Part shown: positions 16,436 through 16,749 of the stretch, one piece after another
Position numbering within the stretch: the first letter of the stretch is position 1
Layout: each line of letters begins with the position of its first letter
Source of the DNA: Carex sylvatica
Taxonomy: Eukaryota > Streptophyta > Magnoliopsida > Poales > Cyperaceae
Assembly (NCBI GenBank): GCA_964058845.1
Contig: CAXKVR010000847.1
Span: 1 to 16,749 of the forward strand
Direction: 5' to 3'
Length of the DNA stretch: 16,749 bases
Notes under the pieces: model-generated
The model's database searches: none
Seen by the model: the letters and a program-made list of their open reading frames with translations, nothing else
What the model was told of the DNA's origin: nothing
Translations under genes and position numbers: made by a program

Positions 16436-16749
16436 GGCGCCCCCGCTTCATCTTCGCTCCATGTCTGGTTAGCTTCCATGTTTTCTTCTATTTACTTTTT
16501 CTTGTGTGAATTTCAGCATTGAGGTCAATGCTTTATTCAAGTTTGGGGGGGTGGAATAGAAGAAAATTGTATCTGCATTTAGATCATGTTTATTTTTGAA
16601 AATTTTGCATTTTTAAGTAAAAAAACTTGTGTGATTGCTTGAGTTAAGGATTTATTTGAAATTTTTTGGTTTTGATTGGATGACTTTGAAAAATTGGAAA
16701 TAACCACATGTTTACTTGAAAAATTGCATAGGATGAGATGTTTTGAGAT
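16436..16749 (+). other. 3' untranslated region of the Athila-like element
   Basis: It contains the palindrome CATTGAGGTCAATG at 16517-16530 and, 14 bases later, AAGTTTGGGGGGGTGG with seven Gs (16545-16551). I associate this pair with the 3' region of Athila/Tat-type elements. The G run resembles a polypurine tract, but the sequence after it (TGGAATAGAAG...) does not match the proposed 5' LTR start at 9330, so I do not place the 3' LTR here. The rest is T-rich and non-coding to the edge. Confidence 0.55.

Larger units (their letters stand above)
9330..16749 (+). mobile_element. Athila-lineage Ty3/gypsy LTR retrotransposon, pol-less, right end off window
   Basis: In order the element shows a long 5' LTR, a tRNA-Asp-type primer-binding site, gag (Retrotrans_gag region and a CCHC-like knuckle), an aspartic protease (CDLGAS), a short tail typical of the end of the pol region (GCGCTT...GAGGCAACCC), GC-rich non-coding DNA, and an Athila ORF1/env-like frame. 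Only about 250 bases separate protease from the post-pol tail, so reverse transcriptase, RNase H and integrase are absent. The copy would need those enzymes in trans. Frameshifts and stops in gag and the 3' ORF show it is decayed, or poorly sequenced. The left border is taken as the start of the LTR and is uncertain by tens of bases. The 3' LTR is not reached. Confidence 0.85.

Noticed and set aside
16552..16749. 3' LTR starting right after the G7 run
   Set aside because: The sequence does not match the beginning of the proposed 5' LTR, and Athila-type elements often have further non-coding DNA after this motif.

Overview
The window looks like an intergenic, repeat-rich stretch of a flowering-plant nuclear genome, probably a eudicot. 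It is AT-rich, has plant-type splice sites, and carries a CYP93-like cytochrome P450 exon plus remnants of plant hAT, non-LTR and Athila-type Ty3/gypsy elements. I see no bacterial-type operons, no rRNA or tRNA genes and no CRISPR. Nearly every gene is partial or broken. The only undamaged coding exon is the P450 exon at 4518-5159 (+).

Layout, left to right. 1-680 is AT-rich non-coding DNA with an (AT)n microsatellite. About 810-3540 is the 5' part of a hAT transposon read on the minus strand: terminal repeat and GC-rich subterminal zone at 3205-3540, leader exon, a 1-kb 5'UTR intron (1911-2917) filled with two tandem arrays (a 14-15-bp unit and a 105-bp unit), then a broken BED-finger/hAT transposase (682-1901) whose C-terminal half is missing. 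4365-6960 is a large imperfect inverted repeat: P450 exon 2 on the plus strand (intact) faces a decayed copy on the minus strand (6163-6818), with 3' flanks and intron ends duplicated as well; exon 1 is not in the window for either copy. 7911-8310 holds a broken RNase H-like (RVT_3-type) fragment on the minus strand.

From about 9330 to the right edge lies one large Athila-lineage LTR retrotransposon on the plus strand: 5' LTR (about 9330-11119, TATA box at 9962), tRNA-Asp-type primer-binding site (11126-11143), gag, aspartic protease, and then, with reverse transcriptase, RNase H and integrase absent, the 3' region with an Athila ORF1-type/env-like reading frame (15036-16435). The 3' LTR lies beyond the window. 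The element is therefore non-autonomous as seen here, and gag and the 3' ORF carry frameshifts and stops.

The observations most worth following are (i) the P450 inverted repeat, which could give hairpin RNA if transcribed through; (ii) a family of GC-rich quasi-palindromic modules shared between the LTR U3 region and two internal zones before the 3' ORF; (iii) a strong 3' splice site just before that ORF; and (iv) gag/pro frameshifts that mostly fall in homopolymer runs, so that decay, sequencing error and programmed frameshifting have to be separated. I found no convincing evidence of a wholly new biological system. The interest lies in non-autonomous retroelement structure and the P450 palindrome.
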